This document shows, piece after piece, positions 43,306-51,209 of a DNA stretch of 64,000 nt. Under the pieces are notes generated by a model. The model ran no database searches. It was not told the origin of the DNA and saw only the letters and a program-made list of their open reading frames with translations. Origin of the DNA: Serratia proteamaculans_D. GTDB lineage: Bacteria > Pseudomonadota > Gammaproteobacteria > Enterobacterales > Enterobacteriaceae. Position 1 is the stretch's first letter. Every line of letters starts with the position of its first letter. Where the stretch lies: the NCBI RefSeq assembly GCF_049959315.1, contig NZ_CP188201.1. One strand, given 5' to 3'. Made by a program: the position numbers and the translations under genes.

Positions 43306-44310
43306 TCAGGCCAGGGTGACATCACCTTGCAGTTGGCAACTGCAGGCCAGCACATAGCCCTGGGCGATTTCAGCCGGGGTCAGGGTCATGCTGCTGGTGG
43401 TGGTGTAGTCACCTTCGAGGATGCGGGTTTTGCATGATCCGCACACCCCAGCGCGGCACGCGGCGTTGACCGGTAACGCATGGGTCTCCATTGCTGCCAG
43501 TAGCGTGCTGCCGACCGGCACGCGAAACTCACGCAGAGGGCGCGCGGCGCGCAAGGTTAATCCTTCGCCCTGTTCACCATCGGTGGCTGCCGGGGTATGG
43601 AACTGCTCTTTATGGAAACGGTCGGCCGGCACGCCAAGTTGCAGGCAAAGCTGTTCTGCCTGGGTCATATAGGGGGCCGGGCCACAGGTCATCACGGTGC
43701 GTTCGGTGATATCCGGCACCGCCTGGCGCAGCACTTCAGCACTGATTCGCCCATTGAGATAACCCGGTTGAATGTCCTGTTCGGCCATCAGCGTCAGCCG
43801 CAGTTGCGGGTGGCTGGCGCACAACTCGCGCCATTGCTCGGCAAAAATGGTATCGGCGGGAGTGCGTACGTTAAAGATCACCGCGATATCACAGGCAGGG
43901 CGGTTCGCCACCAGCCAGCGACACATGGAGATGATAGGCGTGACGCCGCAACCGGCTGCCAGCATCAGGTAACTGTCCGCCGGATGTTGTTCACAGCTGA
44001 ACTCGCCTTGCGCATCGGACAGCCACAGGGTGTTGCCGGGTTTGACTTCGCCGGTTAACCAGCGCGAACCCGCGCCGTCCGGCAGGCAACGCACACTGAT
44101 GCTGAGAAAGCGGCTCTGGCCGGGCGAGGAGGACAGCGTATAGGCGCGCAGAGTGTCTTCACTATTACGGATACTGACCAGCGCAAACTGGCCGGGTTGA
44201 TAGGGGTAAAAAACATCGCAGATCAGGTTGAGTGTCCAGACGTCGGCGGTTTCCTGCTGGATCGAATGCACCTGCATGCGGTTGGGGCAAAGTGGGCTGG
44301 GTTGGGTCAT
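43306..44310 (-). CDS. hcr: NADH oxidoreductase Hcr
   Basis: Hcr passes electrons from NADH to the hybrid-cluster protein Hcp, a nitric oxide reductase. The 334-residue protein has a ferredoxin-reductase FAD domain (LRAYTLSSSP), an NADH domain (MTCGPAPYM) and a C-terminal [2Fe-2S] domain with CRAGVCGSC and a later cysteine. Start 44310 follows GAGGTG. It lies 54 bases downstream of hcp, separated by a hairpin. Confidence 0.94.
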   Translation of the reverse strand: MTQPSPLCPNRMQVHSIQQETADVWTLNLICDVFYPYQPGQFALVSIRNSEDTLRAYTLSSSPGQSRFLSISVRCLPDGAGSRWLTGEVKPGNTLWLSDAQGEFSCEQHPADSYLMLAAGCGVTPIISMCRWLVANRPACDIAVIFNVRTPADTIFAEQWRELCASHPQLRLTLMAEQDIQPGYLNGRISAEVLRQAVPDITERTVMTCGPAPYMTQAEQLCLQLGVPADRFHKEQFHTPAATDGEQGEGLTLRAARPLREFRVPVGSTLLAAMETHALPVNAACRAGVCGSCKTRILEGDYTTTSSMTLTPAEIAQGYVLACSCQLQGDVTLA

Positions 44311-44329
44311 AGGGCACCTCAAAAGCAAA

Positions 44330-44350
44330 GGGGCCGACATCGGCGGCCCC
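44330..44350. other. Intercistronic hairpin between hcp and hcr
   Basis: GGGGCCG (44330-44336) pairs with CGGCCCC (44344-44350). It stands between the hcp stop and the hcr ribosome site and may lower hcr expression relative to hcp. Confidence 0.5.
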
Positions 44351-44364
44351 GAGAAACAGTGGCA

Positions 44365-46014
44365 TTAGCCGAGCAGGGCTTGCAGATCCTGATCAACGGT
44401 GGTGATCGGGCGCATACCGAATTTATCGTTCAGGATCGCCATCAGGTTGTCGGTCAGGAAGCCCGGTGCGGTCGGCCCGGTGACAATGTTTTTAACCCCC
44501 AATGACAACAGCGTCAGCAGGATGACGATCGCTTTTTGCTCAAACCACGACAGCACCAGGCTCAGCGGCAGTTCGTTGACCGAGCAACCGAGGGTGTCGG
44601 CGAGTTTGACCGCCAGCATGATGGCGGAATAGGCGTCGTTACACTGACCGACGTCCAGCAGGCGTGGCAAGCCTTCCAGGGTACCGAAATCCAGTTTGTT
44701 GAAGCGGTATTTGCCGCAGGCTAGCGTCATGATCAGGCAGTCTTGCGGAACGCTGCGGGCGAAGTCGGTGAAGTAGCTGCGCTCATCGCGGCTACCGTCA
44801 CAGCCACCGACCAAAAAGACGTGACGCAGTTTCTTTTGCGCTACCAGGTCGATCACCGTATCGGCGGCATTGAGCAGCGTCTGGCGGCCGAAGCCGACGG
44901 TGATCATATGTTCGATTTCGGTATAGGGGAAGCCACTCATGCCCTGCGCCTGAGCGATCACCTGGCTGAAATCGTCCCCTTCCAGATGGTTGACGCCCGG
45001 CCAGCCGACGATGCTGCGCGTCCAGATGCGATCGCCATAGTTACCGACATTGGGATCGATAATGCAGTTAGAGGTCATCAGGATCGGGCCGGGGAATTTG
45101 GCGAACTCGGTCTGCTGGTTCTGCCAGCCGCTGCCGTAGTTGCCCACCAGATGTTTGAATCTTTTCAGTTCCGGGTAGCCATGTGCCGGCAGCATTTCAC
45201 CATGGGTATAAACGTTCACGCCCTGGCCCTCGGTTTGCTCCAGCAGCATGCGCAGATCTTTCAGATCATGGCCGGAGATCAAAATCGCCTTGCCTGCCAC
45301 TGGGCGCACGTTCACCGCACTTGGCACCGGATCGCCGTAGGCCTGAGTCTCGCCGTGATCGAGGATCGCCATCACGTTGAAGTTCATTTTACCGATGCCC
45401 ATGGCGTTGTTCAGCAGGGTATCTACGTCACGTGGCTGGGTGCCGAGCCAGGCCATAAAGGCGTGGTAGTCGGCGTAGATTTGGTCATCAGACTGACCCA
45501 GTACGTGGGCGTGCTCCATATAGGCCGCCGCACCTTTCAGGCCGTACAGGCACAGCATGCGCAGGCCGTGCACGTCGTCGCCGACCTCGGCTTTATCAGT
45601 ATTCAGGGCAAACTGCGCGGCCTGCTGTAGCAGCGAAGGTATATCATCGCCGGCCAGCTGCAGGCTGGCCAATGGGTGTTCGACATGAACACTGGCGTCC
45701 AGCAGACGGCAGCGGGTAGCCAGAGATTCACGCAGGACGATGGTTTCGCGTGCGTAACCGATGATGCGATCTGAATCGAAGTTGACGTTGGTCAGGGTAG
45801 AGAAGAAAGCACGTGGGGCAAAGCTGTCGATATCATGATCGACAATCCCGAGCGCCCGCGCTTGCAGCGCCCAGGCGGAAAGCCCCTGCAACGCCGCGAC
45901 CAGTAAGTCCTGCAGGTCGGAGGTTTCCGCCGTTTTGCCGCACATACCCTGGGCATAAGAGCAGCCGTTGCCTGCCGGGGTACGGATGGTTTGTTCACAT
46001 TGCACACAGAACAT
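44365..46014 (-). CDS. hcp: Hydroxylamine reductase / hybrid-cluster protein Hcp
   Basis: Hcp is a cytoplasmic iron-sulfur-oxygen protein that acts as a high-affinity NO reductase and protein S-nitrosylase under anaerobic nitrosative stress. The 549-residue protein begins with the cluster motif Cys3-x2-Cys6-x11-Cys18-x6-Cys25 and later carries the hybrid-cluster cysteines in TSNCIIDP, GCDGSRDE, LACGKYRF and VGQCNDAYS. Start 46014 follows AAGGAAGCG. An NsrR-like operator lies 17-39 bases upstream and a half-good FNR site further up. Confidence 0.95.
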   Translation of the reverse strand: MFCVQCEQTIRTPAGNGCSYAQGMCGKTAETSDLQDLLVAALQGLSAWALQARALGIVDHDIDSFAPRAFFSTLTNVNFDSDRIIGYARETIVLRESLATRCRLLDASVHVEHPLASLQLAGDDIPSLLQQAAQFALNTDKAEVGDDVHGLRMLCLYGLKGAAAYMEHAHVLGQSDDQIYADYHAFMAWLGTQPRDVDTLLNNAMGIGKMNFNVMAILDHGETQAYGDPVPSAVNVRPVAGKAILISGHDLKDLRMLLEQTEGQGVNVYTHGEMLPAHGYPELKRFKHLVGNYGSGWQNQQTEFAKFPGPILMTSNCIIDPNVGNYGDRIWTRSIVGWPGVNHLEGDDFSQVIAQAQGMSGFPYTEIEHMITVGFGRQTLLNAADTVIDLVAQKKLRHVFLVGGCDGSRDERSYFTDFARSVPQDCLIMTLACGKYRFNKLDFGTLEGLPRLLDVGQCNDAYSAIMLAVKLADTLGCSVNELPLSLVLSWFEQKAIVILLTLLSLGVKNIVTGPTAPGFLTDNLMAILNDKFGMRPITTVDQDLQALLG

Positions 46015-46030
46015 AATCGCTTCCTTTTTA

Positions 46031-46053
46031 AAGTTGCATTTATAATGCTTGTT
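46031..46053. promoter_or_regulatory. NsrR operator upstream of hcp (predicted)
   Basis: The 23-base element AAGTTGCATTT-A-TAATGCTTGTT matches the NsrR consensus (11-1-11 inverted repeat) at 18 of 22 positions. NsrR represses hcp-hcr in E. coli until nitric oxide is present. Confidence 0.65.
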
Positions 46054-46114
46054 TATGAGCATAGATCGGCAACCGGGGCTTAAAAAGGCTTTTGTGATGC
46101 AACCAAGGGCAAGT

Positions 46115-46128
46115 TTGATTTAGCGCAA
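46115..46128. promoter_or_regulatory. FNR-like site upstream of hcp
   Basis: TTGATTTAGCGCAA has one perfect half-site (TTGAT) and one imperfect half (CGCAA). It is about 100 bases upstream of hcp. E. coli hcp is FNR-activated, which supports the call. Confidence 0.4.
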
Positions 46129-46184
46129 TTTTACCGTGCGGATGGGAATTATTACGCTTTCCGGGGGCTGCCCCCGGAGAAGGA

Positions 46185-47081
46185 TCAAGAGAACAGGGCG
46201 ATCAGTACCGGTGCCAGCAGGCTGAGCAGAAAGCCATGTACGATGGCTGGTGGCACTATCTCCATCCCCCCGCTGCGTTGCAGTACCGGCAGGGTAAAGT
46301 CCATGGAGGTGGCGCCGCACAGACCCAGTGCCGAGGAGCGGCTACGACGTACCAGAGTAGGGATCAGCACTATGGCTACCAGTTCACGCGCCAGATCGTT
46401 AAAGAAGGCGGCGCTACCCAACACCGGGCCATAGGCGTCGGTGATTAAAATGCCGGAAAGCGAATACCAGCCAAAACCGGATGCCATCGCCAGCCCGGCC
46501 TTAATCGGCAGCCCCAGCAGTTGCGCTGCCAGAGCACCGCCGGCCAGTGAACTGACCACCACCACCACGGCCACTATCATGCCACGTCGGTTAAGCACGA
46601 TTTGGCGCAGCGTCATGCCGCTGTTGCGCAGCTGGATGCCCACCAGCAGCAGCAGGAAGATCAAGGCGTATTCGCTGCCTTTGTTGGCAAACTGCAGCCA
46701 TTGCCACTGCGTCAGGCCAAGCAGGAAGCCGCCGAGCACCACACCGCACAGCTTGAGTGATTCAAGCGCCATATGCAGGCGTGAGGGCAGCTTTTCCTGT
46801 TTATGGCTGTTGTGCCACGGCATTTTGCGTTCCAGCAGTGCCAGCATCAGCAAACTGGCGGCGAGAATGCACAGGAAAAACACCGAAGCATACTGGAATA
46901 TCAACACCAGGTTGCTGCTCAGATCCTCCAGAAACGCCAGGCTGATACCCATGAAAAACAGGATCACGTAGACCATCCAGCTCAGCAGGCGGTTGATGGT
47001 TTGCAGTAACGTCCGGCTACGTAGCGCAATGAGGTAACCGGCAATCAGCGGTAACAGAATAATCAGCAGTCCTGAATACAT
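46185..47081 (-). CDS. lysO: Lysine exporter LysO
   Basis: A 298-residue inner-membrane protein with about eight helices that exports L-lysine and the analogue thialysine in E. coli (formerly YbjE). Sequence blocks MYSGLLIILLPLIAGYLI, LPSRLHMALESLKLCGVV, MASGFGWYSLSGILITDAYGPVLGSAAFFNDLARE (in parts) and LGLCGATSMDFTLPVLQ match the family. Start 47081 gives the family N-terminus; 51 codons upstream are open without similarity. aqpZ, which follows in E. coli, is absent. Confidence 0.92.
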   Translation of the reverse strand: MYSGLLIILLPLIAGYLIALRSRTLLQTINRLLSWMVYVILFFMGISLAFLEDLSSNLVLIFQYASVFFLCILAASLLMLALLERKMPWHNSHKQEKLPSRLHMALESLKLCGVVLGGFLLGLTQWQWLQFANKGSEYALIFLLLLVGIQLRNSGMTLRQIVLNRRGMIVAVVVVVSSLAGGALAAQLLGLPIKAGLAMASGFGWYSLSGILITDAYGPVLGSAAFFNDLARELVAIVLIPTLVRRSRSSALGLCGATSMDFTLPVLQRSGGMEIVPPAIVHGFLLSLLAPVLIALFS

Positions 47082-47272
47082 GGTGAAGCTTGCGTCCTTT
47101 GTTCTGAGGGCGGCGCCTGGATGAGCGGCGAGGCCCCACACGCTAACCAAAACCACGTCAGGAGTAAAGCGGCAGATTTGACGTTGTCCGCTTGACCTGC
47201 AAGGGGTTTTTTGACCATGCTCTGAGGAGGTCACCCCATAAGGACGGTGACCGCGCGCACGGGAGGCGACAG

Positions 47273-48937
47273 ATGTTCTTAGAGCGAATCGAGATTGTAG
47301 GTTTCCGCGGCATTAACCGGCTGTCACTGATGCTGGACGACAACACGCTGCTGCTCGGCGAAAATGCCTGGGGTAAATCCAGCCTGCTTGACGCGCTGAC
47401 CCTGCTGCTGGCACCGGAACCCAAGCTGTACCGTTTTGAAGCGCACGACTTCCATTTCCCCCCCGGTGAGGAAGAGGCCAAAGATCGGCACCTGCAGGTG
47501 GTATTTACCTTCTGCGAGAAAGATATCGGCCATGCTCATCTGCCGCGTTACCGCCACCTGTCGCCGCTGTGGGTCAAGGGCGGGGATAACCTGAACCGCA
47601 TTTATTATCGCTGCGAAGGTGAACTGGCCGATGACGGCACGGTTTGCACCTGGCGCGGTTTCCTTGATGCCGACGGTAATCCGATGCAGTTGCACCATAT
47701 TGAGCAACTGGCACACGCCATTATCCGTATCCACCCGGTACTGCGCCTGCGCGACGCGCGTTTTATCCGCCGCCTGCGGCCCAGCACGTTGAATGATGAA
47801 CACCCGGCCGATAATAAGGCGCTGGCCCAGCAGTTGGATCAACTGACGCGTGAGCTGGTGCGCAACCCGCAAAAGCTGACCAATGCCGAGCTGCGTCAGG
47901 GGCTGGCGGCTATGCAGCAACTGTTGGAACATTACTTTGCCGAACAGGGGTCACAGGTGACGCGGCCGCGTCGAAAACGCCTGGATCAAGATCAGGATCA
48001 GCAGGCATGGCGCTCACTGGACAGCATCAACCGTATGGTGGCCGAACCCAACAGTCGCAGCATGCGTCTTATTCTACTGGGGATGTTTTCTACGTTGTTA
48101 CAGGCCAAGGGCAGCGTCAAACTGGATCCGCACGCCCGGCCGCTGCTGCTGGTGGAGGACCCGGAAACGCGCCTGCATCCGATTATGCTGTCGGTAGCCT
48201 GGGGGTTGCTTAACCAATTGCCGCTGCAACGCATTACCACCACCAACTCCAGCGAACTGGTCTCCCTGGTGCCGGTTGAGCACGTTTGTCGGTTGGTGCG
48301 TGAGTCGGGGCGGGTGGCCACTTATCGCCTTGGGCCACGCGGGCTGGGGCCGGAAGATGGGCGGCGTATTTCCTTTCATATTCGGTTTAATAGACCGTCG
48401 TCATTGTTTGCCCGTTGTTGGCTGCTGGTAGAAGGCGAAACAGAAGTCTGGCTGCTCAATGAGCTGGCGCGCCAGTGCGGTTATCATTTTGAGGCGGAAG
48501 GGGTGCGGGTGATCGAATTCGCCCAGTGCGGCCTGAAGCCGCTGCTGAGGTTCGCCCGCCGTATGGGCATTGAGTGGCATGCGTTGGTGGACGGCGATGA
48601 AGCGGGGCGCAAATACGCGGGCACCGTCCGCGGCATGCTGGATAACCATGAGGATAACGAGCGTGACCGGCTGACCGCGTTACCTGCGCCGGATATGGAA
48701 CACTTTATGTTCCGTGAAGGTTTCAGCCCAGTCTATTACCGGGTCGCCTCCGTGCCGAGCAATGCTCAGATGCCGGTACGCAAGGTGATCCTCAAGGCAG
48801 TGCATCACTCTTCGAAGCCCGACCTGGCCATTGAGGTGGCGATGCAAGCGGGCGAGTGGGGCACGGACTCGGTGCCGCCATTGCTGAAAAAAATGTTCTC
48901 ACGCGTAATCTGGCTGGCGCGCGGTCGGGCCGACTAG
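47273..48937 (+). CDS. ybjD: OLD-family ATP-dependent endonuclease YbjD
   Basis: A 554-residue protein with an N-terminal SMC/ABC-type ATPase domain (Walker A GENAWGKSS around residue 30, Walker B LLLVEDPETRLHP) and a C-terminal TOPRIM domain (LLVEGETEVWLLNE, LVDGDEAGRKY). This is the overcoming-lysogenization-defect architecture, an ATP-dependent nuclease class; the cellular role of YbjD is unknown. The length is close to E. coli YbjD. Start 47273 follows GGGAGG. It overlaps the convergent ybjX by four bases. Confidence 0.9.
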   Translation: MFLERIEIVGFRGINRLSLMLDDNTLLLGENAWGKSSLLDALTLLLAPEPKLYRFEAHDFHFPPGEEEAKDRHLQVVFTFCEKDIGHAHLPRYRHLSPLWVKGGDNLNRIYYRCEGELADDGTVCTWRGFLDADGNPMQLHHIEQLAHAIIRIHPVLRLRDARFIRRLRPSTLNDEHPADNKALAQQLDQLTRELVRNPQKLTNAELRQGLAAMQQLLEHYFAEQGSQVTRPRRKRLDQDQDQQAWRSLDSINRMVAEPNSRSMRLILLGMFSTLLQAKGSVKLDPHARPLLLVEDPETRLHPIMLSVAWGLLNQLPLQRITTTNSSELVSLVPVEHVCRLVRESGRVATYRLGPRGLGPEDGRRISFHIRFNRPSSLFARCWLLVEGETEVWLLNELARQCGYHFEAEGVRVIEFAQCGLKPLLRFARRMGIEWHALVDGDEAGRKYAGTVRGMLDNHEDNERDRLTALPAPDMEHFMFREGFSPVYYRVASVPSNAQMPVRKVILKAVHHSSKPDLAIEVAMQAGEWGTDSVPPLLKKMFSRVIWLARGRAD

Positions 48938-49902
48938 GCCCCGGCAAAACAGGGCTGGGTGCTGAAGTGCTCGGCCATCCCTTGTTCCAGCTGGTCCAGC
49001 AATTGATATCGACGGCGGTATTCTGCACGCTTTTTGCTGACCACCTCATCGATAGGTTTGCGGGCGATCTGTTCCGGCAGCAGGAAATAGCCGCTTTCCA
49101 GCATTTTGCCGCCCATTGATGTCCAGAATTGATCGTAATCGGCATGCAGCTGGTCTTTCTTTTTACTGTGATAACGCCAGTTCTGATAGATATGTGTGGC
49201 GTTGCCGACCGCTACAATTTGCTGAATGCCCAAATGGCGCGCCAGAGTGCAAATCCCTTCCAGCGCCAGGCGTTTCGGGAACAGACCGTGGCACTCTTTG
49301 GTGGCCTGCTGGATTTCTGCATGCGGCACCTGCTGATTGGCCCCCTGTATCCCCCCGATAAACAGCGTCGGTCGCTGCTGATAGTGCACCAGTGCGAAGG
49401 TGATTTCGGCCAGCATGATGCCGTTGGCGTTACGCAGCAGCAGGGTAGCTTCCCCTTCCTTATTCAGGTGATCGATGGAGGCCAGTTCCAGTGAAACCGT
49501 CTCGCCGCTCTTGCCGCTGGCTTTGGCCAGTACAAAGGTTTTGTTCAGATGACCGAGCAGCATTTTCATCGGCATGCGTTGCTTGCTGAGAGCGTAATGA
49601 TCGCGCAGGGCGAACAGGCTCTCGATTTTGCTCATATTCGCTGCCAGATAAGGGCGATGCAGTTTGCAGGGCAGATTGGGTTGCGCCTTCAGTATTTCAT
49701 CCAGTAAAGGGTTGGATGCCAGGGTGTTGAGCAGCGCGCTGGTGGTCGGCCAGCGAATTAATGAACGGCCGATAAACTTCAGACGGAATGATGTTTTCTT
49801 CCAGGCTTTGCTGGGTGCCTTGTCGCCATTGGCCAGCGCCGTCATCAATTGCCAGCCGTTAAGCGGGCGTGCAGATACGAGTGGATAGCTGAGCTGAGAC
49901 AT
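48934..49902 (-). CDS. ybjX: VirK/YbjX family protein (DUF535)
   Basis: A 322-residue cytoplasmic protein of the VirK/YbjX family, linked in Salmonella and E. coli to resistance to antimicrobial peptides and PhoPQ-dependent envelope changes. Family blocks are PHAEIQQATKECHGLFPKRLALEGI, GNATHIYQNWRY and DYDQFWTSMGG. No membrane segment or signal peptide. Divergent from macA with a PhoP-box-like sequence between them. Confidence 0.88.
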   Translation of the reverse strand: MSQLSYPLVSARPLNGWQLMTALANGDKAPSKAWKKTSFRLKFIGRSLIRWPTTSALLNTLASNPLLDEILKAQPNLPCKLHRPYLAANMSKIESLFALRDHYALSKQRMPMKMLLGHLNKTFVLAKASGKSGETVSLELASIDHLNKEGEATLLLRNANGIMLAEITFALVHYQQRPTLFIGGIQGANQQVPHAEIQQATKECHGLFPKRLALEGICTLARHLGIQQIVAVGNATHIYQNWRYHSKKKDQLHADYDQFWTSMGGKMLESGYFLLPEQIARKPIDEVVSKKRAEYRRRYQLLDQLEQGMAEHFSTQPCFAGA

Positions 49903-49998
49903 GATGAAATCCTTGGCTGTGTTGAATGGCGCTATTTCACCAAGCCTTCACTAAACGGGAGTTCAATGCAGAATGTAACCAAGGGTGTCTCCACATTG

Positions 49999-50015
49999 TG
50001 TTGAACCAAGGTTTA
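49999..50015 (+). promoter_or_regulatory. PhoP-box-like direct repeat upstream of macA
   Basis: TGTTGA-N5-GGTTTA fits the PhoP box (T/G)GTTTA-N5-(T/G)GTTTA at 11 of 12 conserved positions. It lies about 80 bases before macA and 97 after the ybjX start. PhoP controls macAB in Salmonella, which supports the call. Confidence 0.5.
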
Positions 50016-50093
50016 GTTATTCATCACCGTGCGTGATAATTTAGCCCCGCTGCCGCCGTTGGCAGCATGAATTGCAACAGGCAGGAACCTATT

Positions 50094-51209
50094 TTGACGT
50101 GGTTTAAAGGACATAAGCGACGCTGGGTCATGGCGCTAATCGTACTGGTGGCGATCGCGGCAATGGCGGCCTGGCACTTCAGCCACCCGGCCCCGACGCC
50201 ATTTAAAACGGTGAAGGTGGCCAAGGGCGATCTACAGCAAAACGTACTGGCGACCGGACAGCTTGACGCGGTACGCAAGGTTGACGTGGGGGCGCAGGTC
50301 AGTGGGCAGTTGGAAAGCCTGTATGTCGAGATCGGCGACCGGGTTAAAAAAGGCCAGTTGCTTGGGGTGATCGATCCGCAACAGGCGCAAAACAGCATCC
50401 GTGAGGGTGAGGCGACGTTGCGTGAGTTGCACGCCCAGTTACAACAGGCCCAGGCTGAACAACAGCTGGCGGCGGTAACGCTGCAGCGTAATCAGGCGTT
50501 GGCCAAATTGCAGGCGGTGTCACGCCAGGATCTGGATCAGGCGGCGACACAGCTGGCGGTGAAGAAGGCGCAAGTGGGCACCATTCAGGCGCAGATCGCC
50601 AGGAATCAGGCCAGCCTGGATACCGCCAAGATCAATCTGGCGTTTACCCGTATAGAAGCACCGATGGACGGTGACGTGGTGCAAATCACCACGCTGCAGG
50701 GCCAGACGGTGATTGCCGCGCAGCAGGCTCCGAACATTTTGACGCTGGCGGATCTCAGCACCATGCTGGTGAAGGCTCAGGTGTCGGAAGCGGACGTCAT
50801 CAGCCTCAAGCCGGGCCAAAAAGCCTGGTTTACCGTGCTGGGCGATCCTAACCGGCGCTTTGACGGCGTGCTGAAAGATATCCAGCCAACCCCGGAAAAG
50901 GTCAATAACGCCATCTTTTACTATGCGCGTTTTGAAGTGCCCAATCCGGAGGGATTATTGCGGCTGCAGATGACGGCGCAGGTGCATATTCAACTGGCGG
51001 GTGTCAAGCAGGTGCAGGTCATTCCTCTGGCGGCGTTGGGCGATCAAATCGCCGATAATCGCTACCATGTTTCGATACTGAAACAGGGCAAGGAGGAAAA
51101 GCGCGAGGTGGCCATTGGCCTGCGTAATAATATCGACGTGCAAATTCTTAGTGGACTGAACATTGGTGATGAAGTAATTGTCAGCCGCGGCGGCGCGGAG
51201 GCTCTCTGA
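50094..51209 (+). CDS. macA: Macrolide efflux periplasmic adaptor MacA
   Basis: MacA links the MacB transporter to TolC and carries macrolides, toxins and lipid or heme-type substrates out of the periplasm. The 371-residue protein has one N-terminal membrane helix (RRWVMALIVLVAIAAMAAW), a lipoyl domain split around a coiled-coil hairpin (about residues 95-170), and beta-barrel and membrane-proximal domains. The start is taken as TTG at 50094: it has AGGAA upstream and gives exactly the E. coli length. The ATG at 50067 has no ribosome site. Confidence 0.92.
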   Translation: MTWFKGHKRRWVMALIVLVAIAAMAAWHFSHPAPTPFKTVKVAKGDLQQNVLATGQLDAVRKVDVGAQVSGQLESLYVEIGDRVKKGQLLGVIDPQQAQNSIREGEATLRELHAQLQQAQAEQQLAAVTLQRNQALAKLQAVSRQDLDQAATQLAVKKAQVGTIQAQIARNQASLDTAKINLAFTRIEAPMDGDVVQITTLQGQTVIAAQQAPNILTLADLSTMLVKAQVSEADVISLKPGQKAWFTVLGDPNRRFDGVLKDIQPTPEKVNNAIFYYARFEVPNPEGLLRLQMTAQVHIQLAGVKQVQVIPLAALGDQIADNRYHVSILKQGKEEKREVAIGLRNNIDVQILSGLNIGDEVIVSRGGAEAL

